Assembly: GCA_017540605.1 (NCBI GenBank)
Contig: JAFYAS010000005.1
Span: forward strand, 31,025 to 95,024
Length of the DNA: 64,000 nucleotides
Source: Lachnospiraceae bacterium
GTDB lineage: Bacteria > Bacillota > Clostridia > Lachnospirales > Lachnospiraceae
Reading direction: 5' to 3'
Part shown: one piece after another, positions 27,230 through 36,491 of the stretch
Numbering within the stretch: position 1 is the first letter of the stretch
Layout: every line of letters begins with the position of its first letter
Made by a program: the position numbers and the translations under genes
Notes under the pieces: generated by a model
What the model was told of the DNA's origin: nothing
What the model saw: the letters and a program-made list of their open reading frames with translations, nothing else
Database searches by the model: none

Positions 27230-28711
27230 TTGAAAAAAAACACTCTTGTTATTACAGCATTATTATTGATAATAATTTCATATATATTTCTGTCTATCGT
27301 CGGAAGGATTTACACCATTGATTATATCTTACCTAAGTCCGATCTTGATATCGCCAAGAATACTGAACTTGAATTTACCATTGATCCGGAAAGCACCGGT
27401 GAGGTATCTATTGTGGAGCAATATGTCAAAGGGGATACACTACATTTAACTTTAAAGGGTAAAAAAGCCGGAAGGATCATACTTACCTATGCCGGACCAA
27501 GCGATCTCGGAAGTGTTTTCATTTTATTTGTTCACAAGAACAGGATCATAACTTTTGATGATTATTTTGGGCGTTGTACCGGTAGCACCACTGTGAGCAT
27601 CATCTGGATATTATACTTTATACTCCTTGAAGTCGCTCTGGTAAAAAAATATCGTGATTCCATCAAAAAGAATATATATAGCTACAAGAATATTCTTTAC
27701 TTAGGACTGGTTCTATTTACCGGCGCCATCCTTCTTTTCCAGATATTATGCCTTCCTCAAAAAGGCGGAATTGTTGGTGTGGTGGTTAACATTTTTTCAA
27801 ATTTCTATCTGATAGAATTCTTCACATTTCCTGTAACTGCTGTCCTGTTTTTTATGGTTACAGCAAGCAATATAAAACTTATGAAGAATGAGGGAAAAAA
27901 CTGGAGGAATATGCTTGGAGCGATACTTGGCATAATGATGATCGTTGCTCCATTCGTTCAAAGATATGTAGAAAGTTATTTTCAGAATTCGACCCTTATT
28001 GATGTGCATAAATGGACGGGCACGGGAAGATTCATCGAGATGTTCGTTAATAATACACTGGGAATCATCATATCCTATTCAGAGTTTATCCTTGTTGCCA
28101 CCATCGCACTTGGTTTCAAGGCTGCACGCCATATCCCCGCTTATGACAAGGACTATATCATCATACTGGGATGCCAGATAAAAAAGGATGGAACGCTCAC
28201 AAAGCTTTTGCAAGGTAGAACCGATAGAGCCATAGAATTCGGAAAAAAGCAAAAGGAAGTCTCCGGAAAGGATATAATATACATTCCCTCCGGTGGTAAG
28301 GGGGATGACGAAATTATGTCAGAGGCCGAAGCTATAAGAAACTATATGTTAGAGGTCGGGATCCCCGATGAACAGATACTTTTAGAGGATAAGGCAATAA
28401 ATACAAGGGAGAATCTCACCAATTCCATGAAGCTTATCACCGAGCGATCAGGCTCTGACGCAAAGATTGCCTTCTCCACCACCAATTATCATGTATTCAG
28501 AGCCGGTCTCCTTGCAACCAATGAAGGAATAAAGGCCGATGGTGTGGGAAGCAAGACCAAACGTTACTTCTGGATCAACGCATTTGTGAGGGAGTTTATT
28601 GCTACCGTTTACTCCGAGAAAAGGACGCACGCTTTTGTGTTTGGGATCATGATGCTACTGAATCTTATGACTGTGATATTTACATATATCTCTAATGTTG
28701 TATTGTCGTGA
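27230..28711 (+). CDS. Membrane protein with C-terminal DUF218 (YdcF/SanA/ElyC-like) domain
   Basis: About 493 aa. I place the start at TTG 27230, because GGAGG (27218-27222) lies 7 bp before it; an ATG at 27224 is too close to that site, and the longer frame back to 27041 overlaps P5. An N-terminal helix is followed by a short extracytoplasmic beta region (about residues 30-100), then about six membrane helices, then from about residue 310 a DUF218 domain: YDKDYIIILGCQI, LLQGRTDRAIEFGKKQ, YIPSGGKGDDEIMSEAEAI, LEDKAINTRENL and STTNYHVFRAG. E. coli homologues SanA and ElyC affect envelope integrity and peptidoglycan precursor metabolism; the exact reaction is unsettled. Divergent from the MBOAT gene; no GTTGC box on this strand. 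Confidence 0.85.
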   Translation: MKKNTLVITALLLIIISYIFLSIVGRIYTIDYILPKSDLDIAKNTELEFTIDPESTGEVSIVEQYVKGDTLHLTLKGKKAGRIILTYAGPSDLGSVFILFVHKNRIITFDDYFGRCTGSTTVSIIWILYFILLEVALVKKYRDSIKKNIYSYKNILYLGLVLFTGAILLFQILCLPQKGGIVGVVVNIFSNFYLIEFFTFPVTAVLFFMVTASNIKLMKNEGKNWRNMLGAILGIMMIVAPFVQRYVESYFQNSTLIDVHKWTGTGRFIEMFVNNTLGIIISYSEFILVATIALGFKAARHIPAYDKDYIIILGCQIKKDGTLTKLLQGRTDRAIEFGKKQKEVSGKDIIYIPSGGKGDDEIMSEAEAIRNYMLEVGIPDEQILLEDKAINTRENLTNSMKLITERSGSDAKIAFSTTNYHVFRAGLLATNEGIKADGVGSKTKRYFWINAFVREFIATVYSEKRTHAFVFGIMMLLNLMTVIFTYISNVVLS

Positions 28712-28732
28712 CTTTAATGACTGTAAAAAAGC

Positions 28733-28773
28733 AAAAAGAAAAAGACGCTTCGCCCACCAAGCTTATAGCGTCT
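28733..28773 (-). terminator. Terminator between convergent genes
   Basis: Stem AGACGCT/AGCGTCT (28767-28773 with 28743-28749). On the minus strand it is followed by TTTTTCTTTTT. It ends the kinase-like unit (28882) and may act in both directions. A second weaker hairpin (about 28802-28837, CAGAT...ATCTG) follows on the plus side. Confidence 0.7.
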
Positions 28774-28881
28774 ATTTCTTTAAAGATTACTATCAAGTAA
28801 TCAGATAAGGAGTAGCGTAGCTTCGCCCCTACATCTGTTTTCTTATTTTAACATATCTCTTGCACTTTCGCAAGGCATTTT

Positions 28882-31230
28882 TCACTTCGCCGGTCCCTGA
28901 TTTCCTGCTACCGGGCCTTTATTGACCGCATTCTGTTTCTCTGTAATATCTCTAGCCAGTTTTTCTCTACTTTCCTGTGAAGCCAATATAATTGCTCTGC
29001 TCTCTTTTTTTGCAAGCTTAGTCATCTCATCCTTCTTATCAAGATAGGCATTGACTCTTGGAGAAAGTGTGGAGATTTCCTCGAGAGCTTTTAAGGTCTT
29101 TTTGATACTCTCCTTTGCATCGACGGCAAGCTTATAACGCACATAGGCATTGCTCGTCTTTGATTTTTTCATGATCTTCTTCTCATCCTTGGTCTTTAAG
29201 TAATTATCACAATGGGTAAGGGTTGTTTCAAATCTTTCCTTTACCTGCTTTATCCTCTCAGGATTGATTGAGATAGTTCCGTCATCCATAAACCTTGAAA
29301 AGGGATCTGCATCATTGATAATATCATTGTTCGCATTGGTCAGCTCGGTGATCATCGTCCTAAAAAGCTCTGAGCCATTGATGGTTACCTCCTCAACACG
29401 GTTCATGGAAAAAATCGTATTATGCATAGCTATTCCTTCACGCACAATGTCTGCATCAGCCTTTTCAACATTGGATCTGATGGTAGATATGGAGCCTGTC
29501 ACACTCGTTCCGTTCAATGCTCTAAGTGCAATACTTTGGAACAAATTCTTATCAGGACGCTTCTGTTTTACACCATCTGCTGAATTCTCAATCGCTCCAT
29601 ATCCCAGATCACCGGTTATGGAAAGGAATCCAATCTCATCATCACCAACTATCTTTATCTTACCTGACTCTGTATATCCAAAGGGCTTATCCTTAAAATA
29701 TTCCTTGTCAGCGTCAAGCTTATTCCTTAAGCTGTCAAATCTTTCAAGTGCCTTTTTTACCTCAGAGCCTGACAGATCATAACCATACAGCATAAACTTT
29801 AGGGATTCTCTATCCATCTTTTCGATGGCATCAGCTGTCTCCTTGGGAATAACTGTCATATTTTCAAGACAGGTTCCTTTCATATGCTTTCTGAAATCAT
29901 CATCACCAAAGCTTGTATCGTTGTCTATACCCGTTATTCCCACCAGATCTCCACTCTCATTAAACTTGTATATCACATTCTTTAAATGTCTGTCAGGATT
30001 GCCACCAAGAAAATCAACTATCTGGAGATTGGCTATATCCTTTTTAAGCTGAATGCTTTTTTCTATCTTATTAGGAGAAAGATTGTTAAATTTCTCCATC
30101 TGCTCGGGATCGGTGCTGTTTATATCATAGCCATTTGCATTCTCCATATATGTTCCGCTTATGATCTTTCCGGTTGCCGGATCCTTGATCTGCATATTGA
30201 CGGACTTTGCAAGAATCCCCGGACATCCCATAAGTCCTGCGATCATAGACATAGCAGAGTTTCTTTTATCCTGCTTACTATCTACCCTTATACCGACTTT
30301 TTCATTGATCTTGCTGTAATTATTAGCCTTTACTATCTTATCAAGTGCTTCAAGAAGTGACACAAGCTGCTCAGGATTGGCTATATCCTGTATAGTACTT
30401 CTCATACTGTTGTAAAATGCAACAGGAATATCTTTTGAAGTGAGCTTCTTATTATTCCTGTTTGCCTCTAAGGCTTTGATCAAAGTAGTCTTTATCTGTC
30501 TTCTTCCGTTAACAGAAAATGCCTTCTTCACCATAGCATCTCCATGAGAAAAGAACTGACTGGTAATACTTGGGTTTTTCATAAGATCAATTAAGATTTC
30601 GCTTGAATTTAAATCCTGTGCAAAAAAAGAATTTGATCCGTACTTTTTCCTGTTCTCCTTGATGATATCGTCCTTCAGATCATCAAAGCTTTTGCCCCTC
30701 TTTGATACGGTGAAAAAACCAACCTTGCCCTCATGCTCGATCTTATATCTGGTATTCTGGGCACCGCCGTATTTTTTTGTCTTGGTAAGATCTACCTCAA
30801 CTCTCTCGGAACGGGAATTCTCATATAACCTCGAAACAGTAGGAAATGTTTCACTCTTTCTATATGCATCAATGGTTCTAAGATCCTTACTGAGAGTCTT
30901 TCTAAGCTTCTCCATATAAACCATCTGAATTACAAGCTTTCTGGTGTTGGCTGCAATCCTTGGATTCTCATTTGCTGCTTCTACCCCGCTATTATGATCA
31001 ACAGCCTGCTTGATCATATCAATTCTCTGGGTCAGAAGAGAAATAGTCGCTCTATAGGCAGCATCCATCTTGTTCATCTCTTCAGCAGACAGTGCAGTCT
31101 TTCTCTTTCTTGCAGGAATTGATGCATTAAGCTTTCTAAACTGATCATAGATCTCCCTGTCAGACTTAAATGCCTTCTCCGCACTTCTATATGTTTCTTT
31201 TCTCTTGCCGATCCTTGTTTTTTCAGCCAT
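28882..31230 (-). CDS. Single-domain HipA/PI3-4-kinase-like protein, candidate effector kinase
   Basis: 782 aa, GGAGG 7 bp before the ATG, second gene of a two-gene unit under P6. Residues about 130-200 hold a beta region with KIEHEGKVGFFTV, which could be the N-lobe start. Then KRNSAMSMIAGLMG (322-335), LAKSVNMQIKD, GKIISGTYMENANGYD (354-369), GNPDRHLKNVIYKF (410-423) and GIDNDTSFGD (434-443). The order and wording follow copy 2 of the 13601-17584 protein closely, so the two are paralogues. The DRHxxN Asp/Asn and the ID(N)D metal Asp are intact. The C-terminal third is helical. No signal peptide or membrane segment. The tail is GNQGPAK, similar to KNNGPKLI and QNNGPGFGGH in neighbours. Kinase activity is likely; the target is unknown. 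Confidence 0.82.
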   Translation of the reverse strand: MAEKTRIGKRKETYRSAEKAFKSDREIYDQFRKLNASIPARKRKTALSAEEMNKMDAAYRATISLLTQRIDMIKQAVDHNSGVEAANENPRIAANTRKLVIQMVYMEKLRKTLSKDLRTIDAYRKSETFPTVSRLYENSRSERVEVDLTKTKKYGGAQNTRYKIEHEGKVGFFTVSKRGKSFDDLKDDIIKENRKKYGSNSFFAQDLNSSEILIDLMKNPSITSQFFSHGDAMVKKAFSVNGRRQIKTTLIKALEANRNNKKLTSKDIPVAFYNSMRSTIQDIANPEQLVSLLEALDKIVKANNYSKINEKVGIRVDSKQDKRNSAMSMIAGLMGCPGILAKSVNMQIKDPATGKIISGTYMENANGYDINSTDPEQMEKFNNLSPNKIEKSIQLKKDIANLQIVDFLGGNPDRHLKNVIYKFNESGDLVGITGIDNDTSFGDDDFRKHMKGTCLENMTVIPKETADAIEKMDRESLKFMLYGYDLSGSEVKKALERFDSLRNKLDADKEYFKDKPFGYTESGKIKIVGDDEIGFLSITGDLGYGAIENSADGVKQKRPDKNLFQSIALRALNGTSVTGSISTIRSNVEKADADIVREGIAMHNTIFSMNRVEEVTINGSELFRTMITELTNANNDIINDADPFSRFMDDGTISINPERIKQVKERFETTLTHCDNYLKTKDEKKIMKKSKTSNAYVRYKLAVDAKESIKKTLKALEEISTLSPRVNAYLDKKDEMTKLAKKESRAIILASQESREKLARDITEKQNAVNKGPVAGNQGPAK

Positions 31231-31257
31231 ATTATTATCCTCCGATCAAACAAAAAA

Positions 31258-33264
31258 CTACTTTGTAATATTGTTATTCTGTGGTACTTTATTCTTTCCT
31301 TTATTCTTAGCTTCAAGCTTTTGGGTATTTCTCGCCAACGCCCTTTTAGCTCCGTACTTTGTCTCAAAACTCTGAAGGTTAAGCTCGGGCACATAGCCCC
31401 CTCGCTTATTCATGATATCACCTATGATTCCCCCGATTCTAATATTTAAGTATTCTCCCTGCCTTTTAGGGCTGTACTTTGATACTATTGCCAGGGCATC
31501 CATGGTATTGTCAAAGCAATCCCTGCCTTCTTCAGTTCGTCTTCTCTTTTTCTTACCCTTTATATACTGGGTTGCTGCATAGACCAGATCAACATTTGCC
31601 TGCCTAAAAGCGGAGGCCTTCTCTCTATCCGTCATTCCCTCGGTGTTTAAATTCGCTGCTGCCTTTATACTTTCTACCAGATTCTTATATTCGGTACTAT
31701 GTCCTTTTTCCGATACCATATTGTCTGCAAGTATCTTCATATCCTCTTTATACTTGTCATAATCACCGGGATTGACACTGAAAAGCCTGCATCTGATCTC
31801 CTCTCCAAGCTTTATTGCTGCATCCTTGTTCTTAACAGCTGCCTCAAGCTTATTATGCTCCACAAAATCATGGATCTGATATATATCATCGATATGTTTT
31901 GCGACATTTCTTACTCTGCTTAATGAGAAATCCTTGCCAAGCTTCTTTAATGTAAAGCCCGCAAGAATCTTGCAAAACGCTTTTTCCATCTCTGTAATGG
32001 TCTTTGGATCATTGCCTCCCTCCACAGTATGAAGCTCCATATATCTGTCATAGCTTACAGTATTATTCTTTTTCTTCGGAGCAATGATGATATCCTCATC
32101 CTTTGCTTTTTTCTTTACAACATCATTCTTAACAGCTGCTTTTTTATTGGCTTTCTTTACATTACTCTCAAGCTCCTTGTGGGGTGCATCGGGAAGGATG
32201 AAAACCTCATTCTTTTGATCCAACTTGGGAAGATTCTTGATCTCATACTGCATACCACCATCATGAATGATCTCAATGTTCTTAAAAAGCTTTCCGTCAT
32301 AAGCAAGCTCATCAAAGCTTTGTGTGAACTTAGGACTTGTGGACATAGCGATACAAAAATCTTGAACTACTCCTCCGAAACCTGAGCCTGCATCCATTAT
32401 ATTGTTTCTGTAGCAATAATCAACAAAAGACTGTCCCTGGCCTTTTTCCTTATATTTATTTATGGTGTGCTTCATAAATCTTGTCTGGATGGCTCCATTA
32501 AGATAATGCCCTTCATGCATATCGCCTTTTTCTTTAAAGCTGAAATGATTATCTATCACATAGCCTGTCCTAGTATTCCAGAAAGAAAACGGCCCTACAA
32601 GATTCTTGGAATATTCATGTGCGGCTTTATAATCCTTGATCTCCGGCTCAGTCTTAGTAATATAGTCAGTTGCCTCTTCTTCAAAACGCCACAGCTCCTG
32701 CCATGCATCAAAGGCAATAAATCCAAGAGCACCAAGCTTTTGATAGGTTTCTGTATATTCAAAATACTCATCATCTGTATCCAGCTCCTTGAATATATTA
32801 TCCGTAAGCTTAGCTGCATTCTTAATTCCCTTATATATTTCCTCTGCAAAGAATTTTCTCTCCTCGGGACCATCCTTGGTCTGTTTTTCCATGATCTCTT
32901 CAAACTTAGCTTGCTTTTCTTTTTTATACTTGCTGTTATCAAAGAGATCATCCAATGAATATTTGGGATTGCCGTCCTCATCCTTTTCATTTAGAAGCAA
33001 AAGCATAGCTACCGTATATCCACCGGTTCTGTCCATGGACAATACGTTCTTTCCCTTACCTAAATTCACATTCTTATATTTTTCACCCTTGAAGGTTGAT
33101 GCTAAGCTTTTTTCCGGTACAATAGCATATATCTTTCTTAACTCTTTCGCATATATCATCTTCTCTTCCACGGAAGCTTTCTTCCAGTCCGGCTTTTTTA
33201 TAGCATTTTTTCTATCCACTATGGGGCTAAAATCATCTACTACTTCTTCATCTATCTCTTTCAT
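31258..33264 (-). CDS. Large soluble modular protein with modules A and B
   Basis: 668 aa, GGAGG 8 bp before the ATG. This is the compact case that links two modules: module A at about residues 15-360 (IKKPDW, EKYKNVN, GGYTVAMLLLL, GNPKYSLDDLFDN, FDAWQE) as in the 1-2559 protein, and module B at about 400-640 (YDRYMELHTVEGG, 405-417; HSTEYKNLVESI; GRDCFDNTMDALAIVSKYSP; FETKYGAKRA). No signal peptide or membrane segment. It starts the unit that also encodes the single-kinase protein 27 bp downstream. The tail is VPQNNNITK. Function unknown. It is probably the best construct for defining the module borders. Confidence 0.86.
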   Translation of the reverse strand: MKEIDEEVVDDFSPIVDRKNAIKKPDWKKASVEEKMIYAKELRKIYAIVPEKSLASTFKGEKYKNVNLGKGKNVLSMDRTGGYTVAMLLLLNEKDEDGNPKYSLDDLFDNSKYKKEKQAKFEEIMEKQTKDGPEERKFFAEEIYKGIKNAAKLTDNIFKELDTDDEYFEYTETYQKLGALGFIAFDAWQELWRFEEEATDYITKTEPEIKDYKAAHEYSKNLVGPFSFWNTRTGYVIDNHFSFKEKGDMHEGHYLNGAIQTRFMKHTINKYKEKGQGQSFVDYCYRNNIMDAGSGFGGVVQDFCIAMSTSPKFTQSFDELAYDGKLFKNIEIIHDGGMQYEIKNLPKLDQKNEVFILPDAPHKELESNVKKANKKAAVKNDVVKKKAKDEDIIIAPKKKNNTVSYDRYMELHTVEGGNDPKTITEMEKAFCKILAGFTLKKLGKDFSLSRVRNVAKHIDDIYQIHDFVEHNKLEAAVKNKDAAIKLGEEIRCRLFSVNPGDYDKYKEDMKILADNMVSEKGHSTEYKNLVESIKAAANLNTEGMTDREKASAFRQANVDLVYAATQYIKGKKKRRRTEEGRDCFDNTMDALAIVSKYSPKRQGEYLNIRIGGIIGDIMNKRGGYVPELNLQSFETKYGAKRALARNTQKLEAKNKGKNKVPQNNNITK

Positions 33265-33312
33265 AGCTATACCTCCAATTAACCGATACTATCATCTGCA
33301 TTTTACTCTGTC

Positions 33313-33345
33313 AGTATATCAAAGACTGCGCAACAAAAGCGCAAC
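33313..33345 (-). promoter_or_regulatory. GTTGC-box promoter P6
   Basis: Minus strand: GTTGC (33341-33345), GCTTTT, GTTGC (33330-33334), 11 bp, TATACT (33313-33318). An extra GTTGC lies directly upstream (33346-33350), out of the 11-bp phase. It drives the 31258 and 28882 genes. Confidence 0.85.
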
Positions 33346-33346
33346 G

Positions 33347-33373
33347 CAACTGTTTTGCAGCTTCGCCGCTTCC
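33347..33373. repeat. Fragment of the dispersed intergenic repeat
   Basis: Matches the first 25-30 bp of the repeat copy at 24027 (AACTGTT, two changes, GCAGCTTCGC, one change, GCTTCC) and then diverges. It is again placed between a terminator and a GTTGC promoter, so it looks like a truncated copy. Confidence 0.55.
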
Positions 33374-33381
33374 TATAAAGT

Positions 33382-33412
33382 AAAAACCCTTCCGGAATAT
33401 TCCGGAAGGGTT
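33382..33412 (-). terminator. Terminator after the Q/N-rich module C gene
   Basis: A 28-bp perfect palindrome at 33385-33412 (AACCCTTCCGGAAT and complement); on the minus strand it runs into TTTTTAC. Confidence 0.75.
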
Positions 33413-33433
33413 CTCTCCTCATATCAATATATA

Positions 33434-35383
33434 TTAATGTCCGCCAAATCCCGGTCCATTGTTCTGCGCCTGAGGCTGATTGTTCTGCATCTCGTTTCTT
33501 CTCTCGAGATTTCTTTGATGCTGTCTCTGGATCTCCTCCTGCTGTCTCTGCGCATTGATGTCAGGAACAAGGGCGTTGGCCTCTTTATTGAACATCTGAT
33601 TGATATTCTCATTGGTCACAGGCTTTCCCTGTTTTACCTGCTCGGTAGCCTGATTGATGATATTTCTTCCCTTCTCATCATCCTTGATCATACCGATCTC
33701 TCCCTCTCTGGGGATCACAGATGCATTGAGTCTATCTATAGCGTGTGAGAAGGATTCTCCGGGCTTAAGCTCAAGCTCTCTCTGATTTTTGAGATTATCC
33801 ATCCTCTTTGAATAATATAATGTATGGCTTACATTATTCTCCATCTTTGTCTGGATAGCAGGATCATCTTTGTTCTCGGCAAGCTTGGCTCTGGTCTTTT
33901 CAAGATTTTCAAGCTGCTGCTCGCATCTTGCCTGAATCTCATCAACCTTTTCCTTTATCTGCTTCTCGAACATCTGCTTACGCATATTCTGAACACTCTG
34001 TCTGATTTCTTCAGCTGATTTGATCCTTCCCTGCTCATATTTGCTGGGCTTGTAATTAGGATCATTCTCCTGCTTTTCCTTCTTTTTCTTTGCATAATCG
34101 TCAGAGGTTTTATATACATCATAGGAAAGCTTGTCATATTTCTCAAGCTCTTCAGCAGTAAGACTTGCTCTACCCTTGATTCCCTTCATGAACTTCTCGA
34201 ATTTGTCCACGGCCTTTTGCATAGCCTTGAACTCCTTCGAGGACTTCTTGTGAAGAACTGTCATATCAGCAACGATGGTGAGCTTATATGCTTCATCTGC
34301 CTGAGAAGTGGTAATATCCGCAGAGAATTTTGCATCCTCATAATTACCCTTTCTTCTGTTGGGGATATTGACCTCGATATCCTTTGGCTGCTCCCCCTTC
34401 TTTTCAGGCTCCTTTTCAGGCTCATTCTTCGCTGCTTCGGGATCCTTGCCTTCTGCAAGAGCCTTCTTCATCTCCTCGAATTCCTTACGTTCCTTTTCGA
34501 GCTTCTCTCTCTCTTCTTTGGCTCTTCTTATCTCTTCCTGAAGCTGCCTTCTCATCCTGTCAAGCTCATTATCTTCCTGATGATTGTTCTCGTTGTTATT
34601 GTTATTATTATCCTGATGCTGAACTCCATCGTTGTGGACCTCCTGGTGAACCGCATCATTATTGAGATTATTGTTGGCATTATCTACCTGAAGGTTATCC
34701 TGGTTGTTCTGAGGTGCCTCTCCGGGAAGAGGATTCTCATCCTTTACCTTTTGTGCGAGCTTCTGCCAATAGGGATCGGTACCATCACCAATCTCATTAT
34801 ATCTTGCCATCTGTTCAGGACTTAAATTATCGGTGCTTCTGTTATGCAAATAGACATTCTTAAGCATCTCATAATCAAACTTCTGCTGCTCTATAAGATC
34901 CATGTTATCATCTCTGACCCTGTCCATCATTGCAGCCCAATAGGGATCATTAACACCAAAGCTGTTGATCCTCTGCATTTCTTCTTCGGTATATTGATCC
35001 TCAGTGGCGCCTTTTGCCATTTTGTCAAGGATAGAATAGTCTTTTCTATATTGCTCGTCATCAACCTGAAATTCCTGCTTTATCTCTGCTTCGCTCTTGG
35101 AATTAACCGGAGCTTGAGCCTGAGGCTCTGGCTGCTGCTCATTAACCTGGGGCTGATTTTCTTCATGAGCAATATTCTGATCGTTCTGAACAGGTGCCTC
35201 AGCCGGCTGCATGCCAAGATCGCGCATCATCTGTTCCATGCGCTGCTGACGTCCCTCTTCCTCTCTTCTGAGCTGATCTTCATACGCTTCCATCTCTCGC
35301 TCATTTTCCTGTTGGATATTCTCCAACTGGTTTTCAAGCTCGACATCATCATCAGGTCCAAAGATATCATCTAAATCTCTCAT
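33434..35383 (-). CDS. Q/N-rich coiled-coil protein with module C
   Basis: 649 aa from the ATG at 35383 (MRDLDDIFG), chosen because GGAGG sits 8 bp upstream; the ATG at 35398 has no such site. The N-terminus is acidic and Gln-rich. A duplicated unit follows at about residues 115-160 and 165-213, each containing DPYW and ending VRDDN or VKDEN. Then comes an Asn/Gln-rich linker (about 215-270), a long Glu/Lys/Arg coiled coil (about 275-330) and module C at about 376-470 (SSKEFKAMQKAV, LTAEELEKYDKLSYDVY, RIKSAEEIRQSV). The C-terminus is Gln/Asn-rich and ends NNGPGFGGH. No signal peptide or membrane helix. Single-gene unit under P7, right after the regulator operon. It could be a scaffold, chaperone-like adaptor or substrate; no function can be named. 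Confidence 0.85.
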   Translation of the reverse strand: MRDLDDIFGPDDDVELENQLENIQQENEREMEAYEDQLRREEEGRQQRMEQMMRDLGMQPAEAPVQNDQNIAHEENQPQVNEQQPEPQAQAPVNSKSEAEIKQEFQVDDEQYRKDYSILDKMAKGATEDQYTEEEMQRINSFGVNDPYWAAMMDRVRDDNMDLIEQQKFDYEMLKNVYLHNRSTDNLSPEQMARYNEIGDGTDPYWQKLAQKVKDENPLPGEAPQNNQDNLQVDNANNNLNNDAVHQEVHNDGVQHQDNNNNNNENNHQEDNELDRMRRQLQEEIRRAKEEREKLEKERKEFEEMKKALAEGKDPEAAKNEPEKEPEKKGEQPKDIEVNIPNRRKGNYEDAKFSADITTSQADEAYKLTIVADMTVLHKKSSKEFKAMQKAVDKFEKFMKGIKGRASLTAEELEKYDKLSYDVYKTSDDYAKKKKEKQENDPNYKPSKYEQGRIKSAEEIRQSVQNMRKQMFEKQIKEKVDEIQARCEQQLENLEKTRAKLAENKDDPAIQTKMENNVSHTLYYSKRMDNLKNQRELELKPGESFSHAIDRLNASVIPREGEIGMIKDDEKGRNIINQATEQVKQGKPVTNENINQMFNKEANALVPDINAQRQQEEIQRQHQRNLERRNEMQNNQPQAQNNGPGFGGH

Positions 35384-35456
35384 ATATCCGTCCTCCATTC
35401 TTACAGTTTCTCGGAGTAATTAATATCAAGTCAAAATTCTCCGCATCCTTGACTAT

Positions 35457-35489
35457 AAGGTAACATACAAAGCATAACAAAAGCGCAAC
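35457..35489 (-). promoter_or_regulatory. GTTGC-box promoter P7
   Basis: Minus strand: GTTGC (35485-35489), GCTTTT, GTTAT (35474-35478), 11 bp, TACCTT (35457-35462). The -10 is poor at the standard spacing; TTATAG 4 bp further on is an alternative. The box pair is nearly identical to that of P8. Confidence 0.65.
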
Positions 35490-35499
35490 AAAGTGAAAA

Positions 35500-36426
35500 T
35501 TATTTTGCGACCCTGATCTCCACCATATTGATTCCCTTGTCATCCTCGAATACACTTACCACATAGTGATATTCCTTGTCTCCATCCTTTATGGTAAATG
35601 GAGTCTCTCCGTATTTTTCAGTCTGAATACGGATCATACTGTCTGCTCCGGTTTCAGTTAATGTGATGGTTGCACCGTCCTCTGAATCCACGGTAAGAAC
35701 CGCACTCTCTGAAAGGACAGGATTGCCGGGAAGGAAATTCAATCCGTCAACTTCAACCTCCGGCTTCATAAAGAAGATCACGCAGGCAAGCACCGGAATA
35801 AAGAGAGCCGCATCTCTCAGAATCTTCGTAGAAGTAAATCTGATCAAATAGAATGCGATCTGTACAAGACAAAAGATACCGGTTATAAGAAGCTTAGGCG
35901 GATGATTAAAACAATTCTTAAAAGCACTTATCATTTCGCCTGCCAAAAGGAAGAGCACCGGTGACAAGATGATCACACTAAACCAGTTTCTCTTTACTAT
36001 GAACCATCCGATAAATGCCATGGGTAAAGTAAGGACCGTCCATATAAACCAGTATTTATAGTACATGAATATCTGCCATCCCATCTTTGAGAAAGGCACC
36101 TGAAAAAGGTAGATAAGGGGTTGGCTGATCAAAAAGAATACAAAAACCTTTAGTGAAGATTCAAGAGGCTTCTTGCAATTTGCCATGATGATGATGGCAA
36201 AGAATATCCACGCCTCCATAGTCACGCCCATCTTATAAAAAGATGTGTCCTTAAAAATAGGAACTATCAGAAAGATTGAAGTAAGTATTGCTGTGCCTAC
36301 GGCAAACAATACCACAAAAAGCCAGCTCATATTTAGTCCACCATAAAGCTTTCCTAAAAATCCACCTACCTCTTCGATCTCATCCTGTGTATCAACATTT
36401 TTCTTTTCTTCTATCTGTTCACTCAT
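35500..36426 (-). CDS. Polytopic membrane protein with a soluble C-terminal domain
   Basis: 308 aa; the ATG at 36426 is favoured over 36429 by its distance from AAGGAG. After a short cytoplasmic Glu/Lys-rich start come about seven or eight hydrophobic segments (residues about 32-220). A soluble beta-rich domain of about 85 residues follows (SESAVLTVDSEDGATITLT ... YHYVVSVFEDDKGINMVEI). This tail is similar in style to the exported beta regions of the 43721-44602 and 57870-58820 proteins, which suggests a shared role at the membrane. Last gene of the regulator operon; no family recognised. Confidence 0.8.
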   Translation of the reverse strand: MSEQIEEKKNVDTQDEIEEVGGFLGKLYGGLNMSWLFVVLFAVGTAILTSIFLIVPIFKDTSFYKMGVTMEAWIFFAIIIMANCKKPLESSLKVFVFFLISQPLIYLFQVPFSKMGWQIFMYYKYWFIWTVLTLPMAFIGWFIVKRNWFSVIILSPVLFLLAGEMISAFKNCFNHPPKLLITGIFCLVQIAFYLIRFTSTKILRDAALFIPVLACVIFFMKPEVEVDGLNFLPGNPVLSESAVLTVDSEDGATITLTETGADSMIRIQTEKYGETPFTIKDGDKEYHYVVSVFEDDKGINMVEIRVAK

Positions 36427-36439
36427 CATTATCTCCTTG

Positions 36440-36472
36440 CGTAACTGTTCAAATCTGTAATGAATAGTTACG
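36440..36472. repeat. Minimal inverted repeat derived from the dispersed-repeat ends
   Basis: CGTAACTGTTCA and its near-exact complement (one mismatch) separated by 9 bp, in the 65-bp gap between the phosphatase and membrane-protein genes. The arms match the outer ends of the 149-bp repeat, so this looks like an internally deleted copy. As RNA it forms a hairpin between two co-transcribed genes. Confidence 0.55.
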
Positions 36473-36491
36473 TAACCTTCTTATTGTCTAA

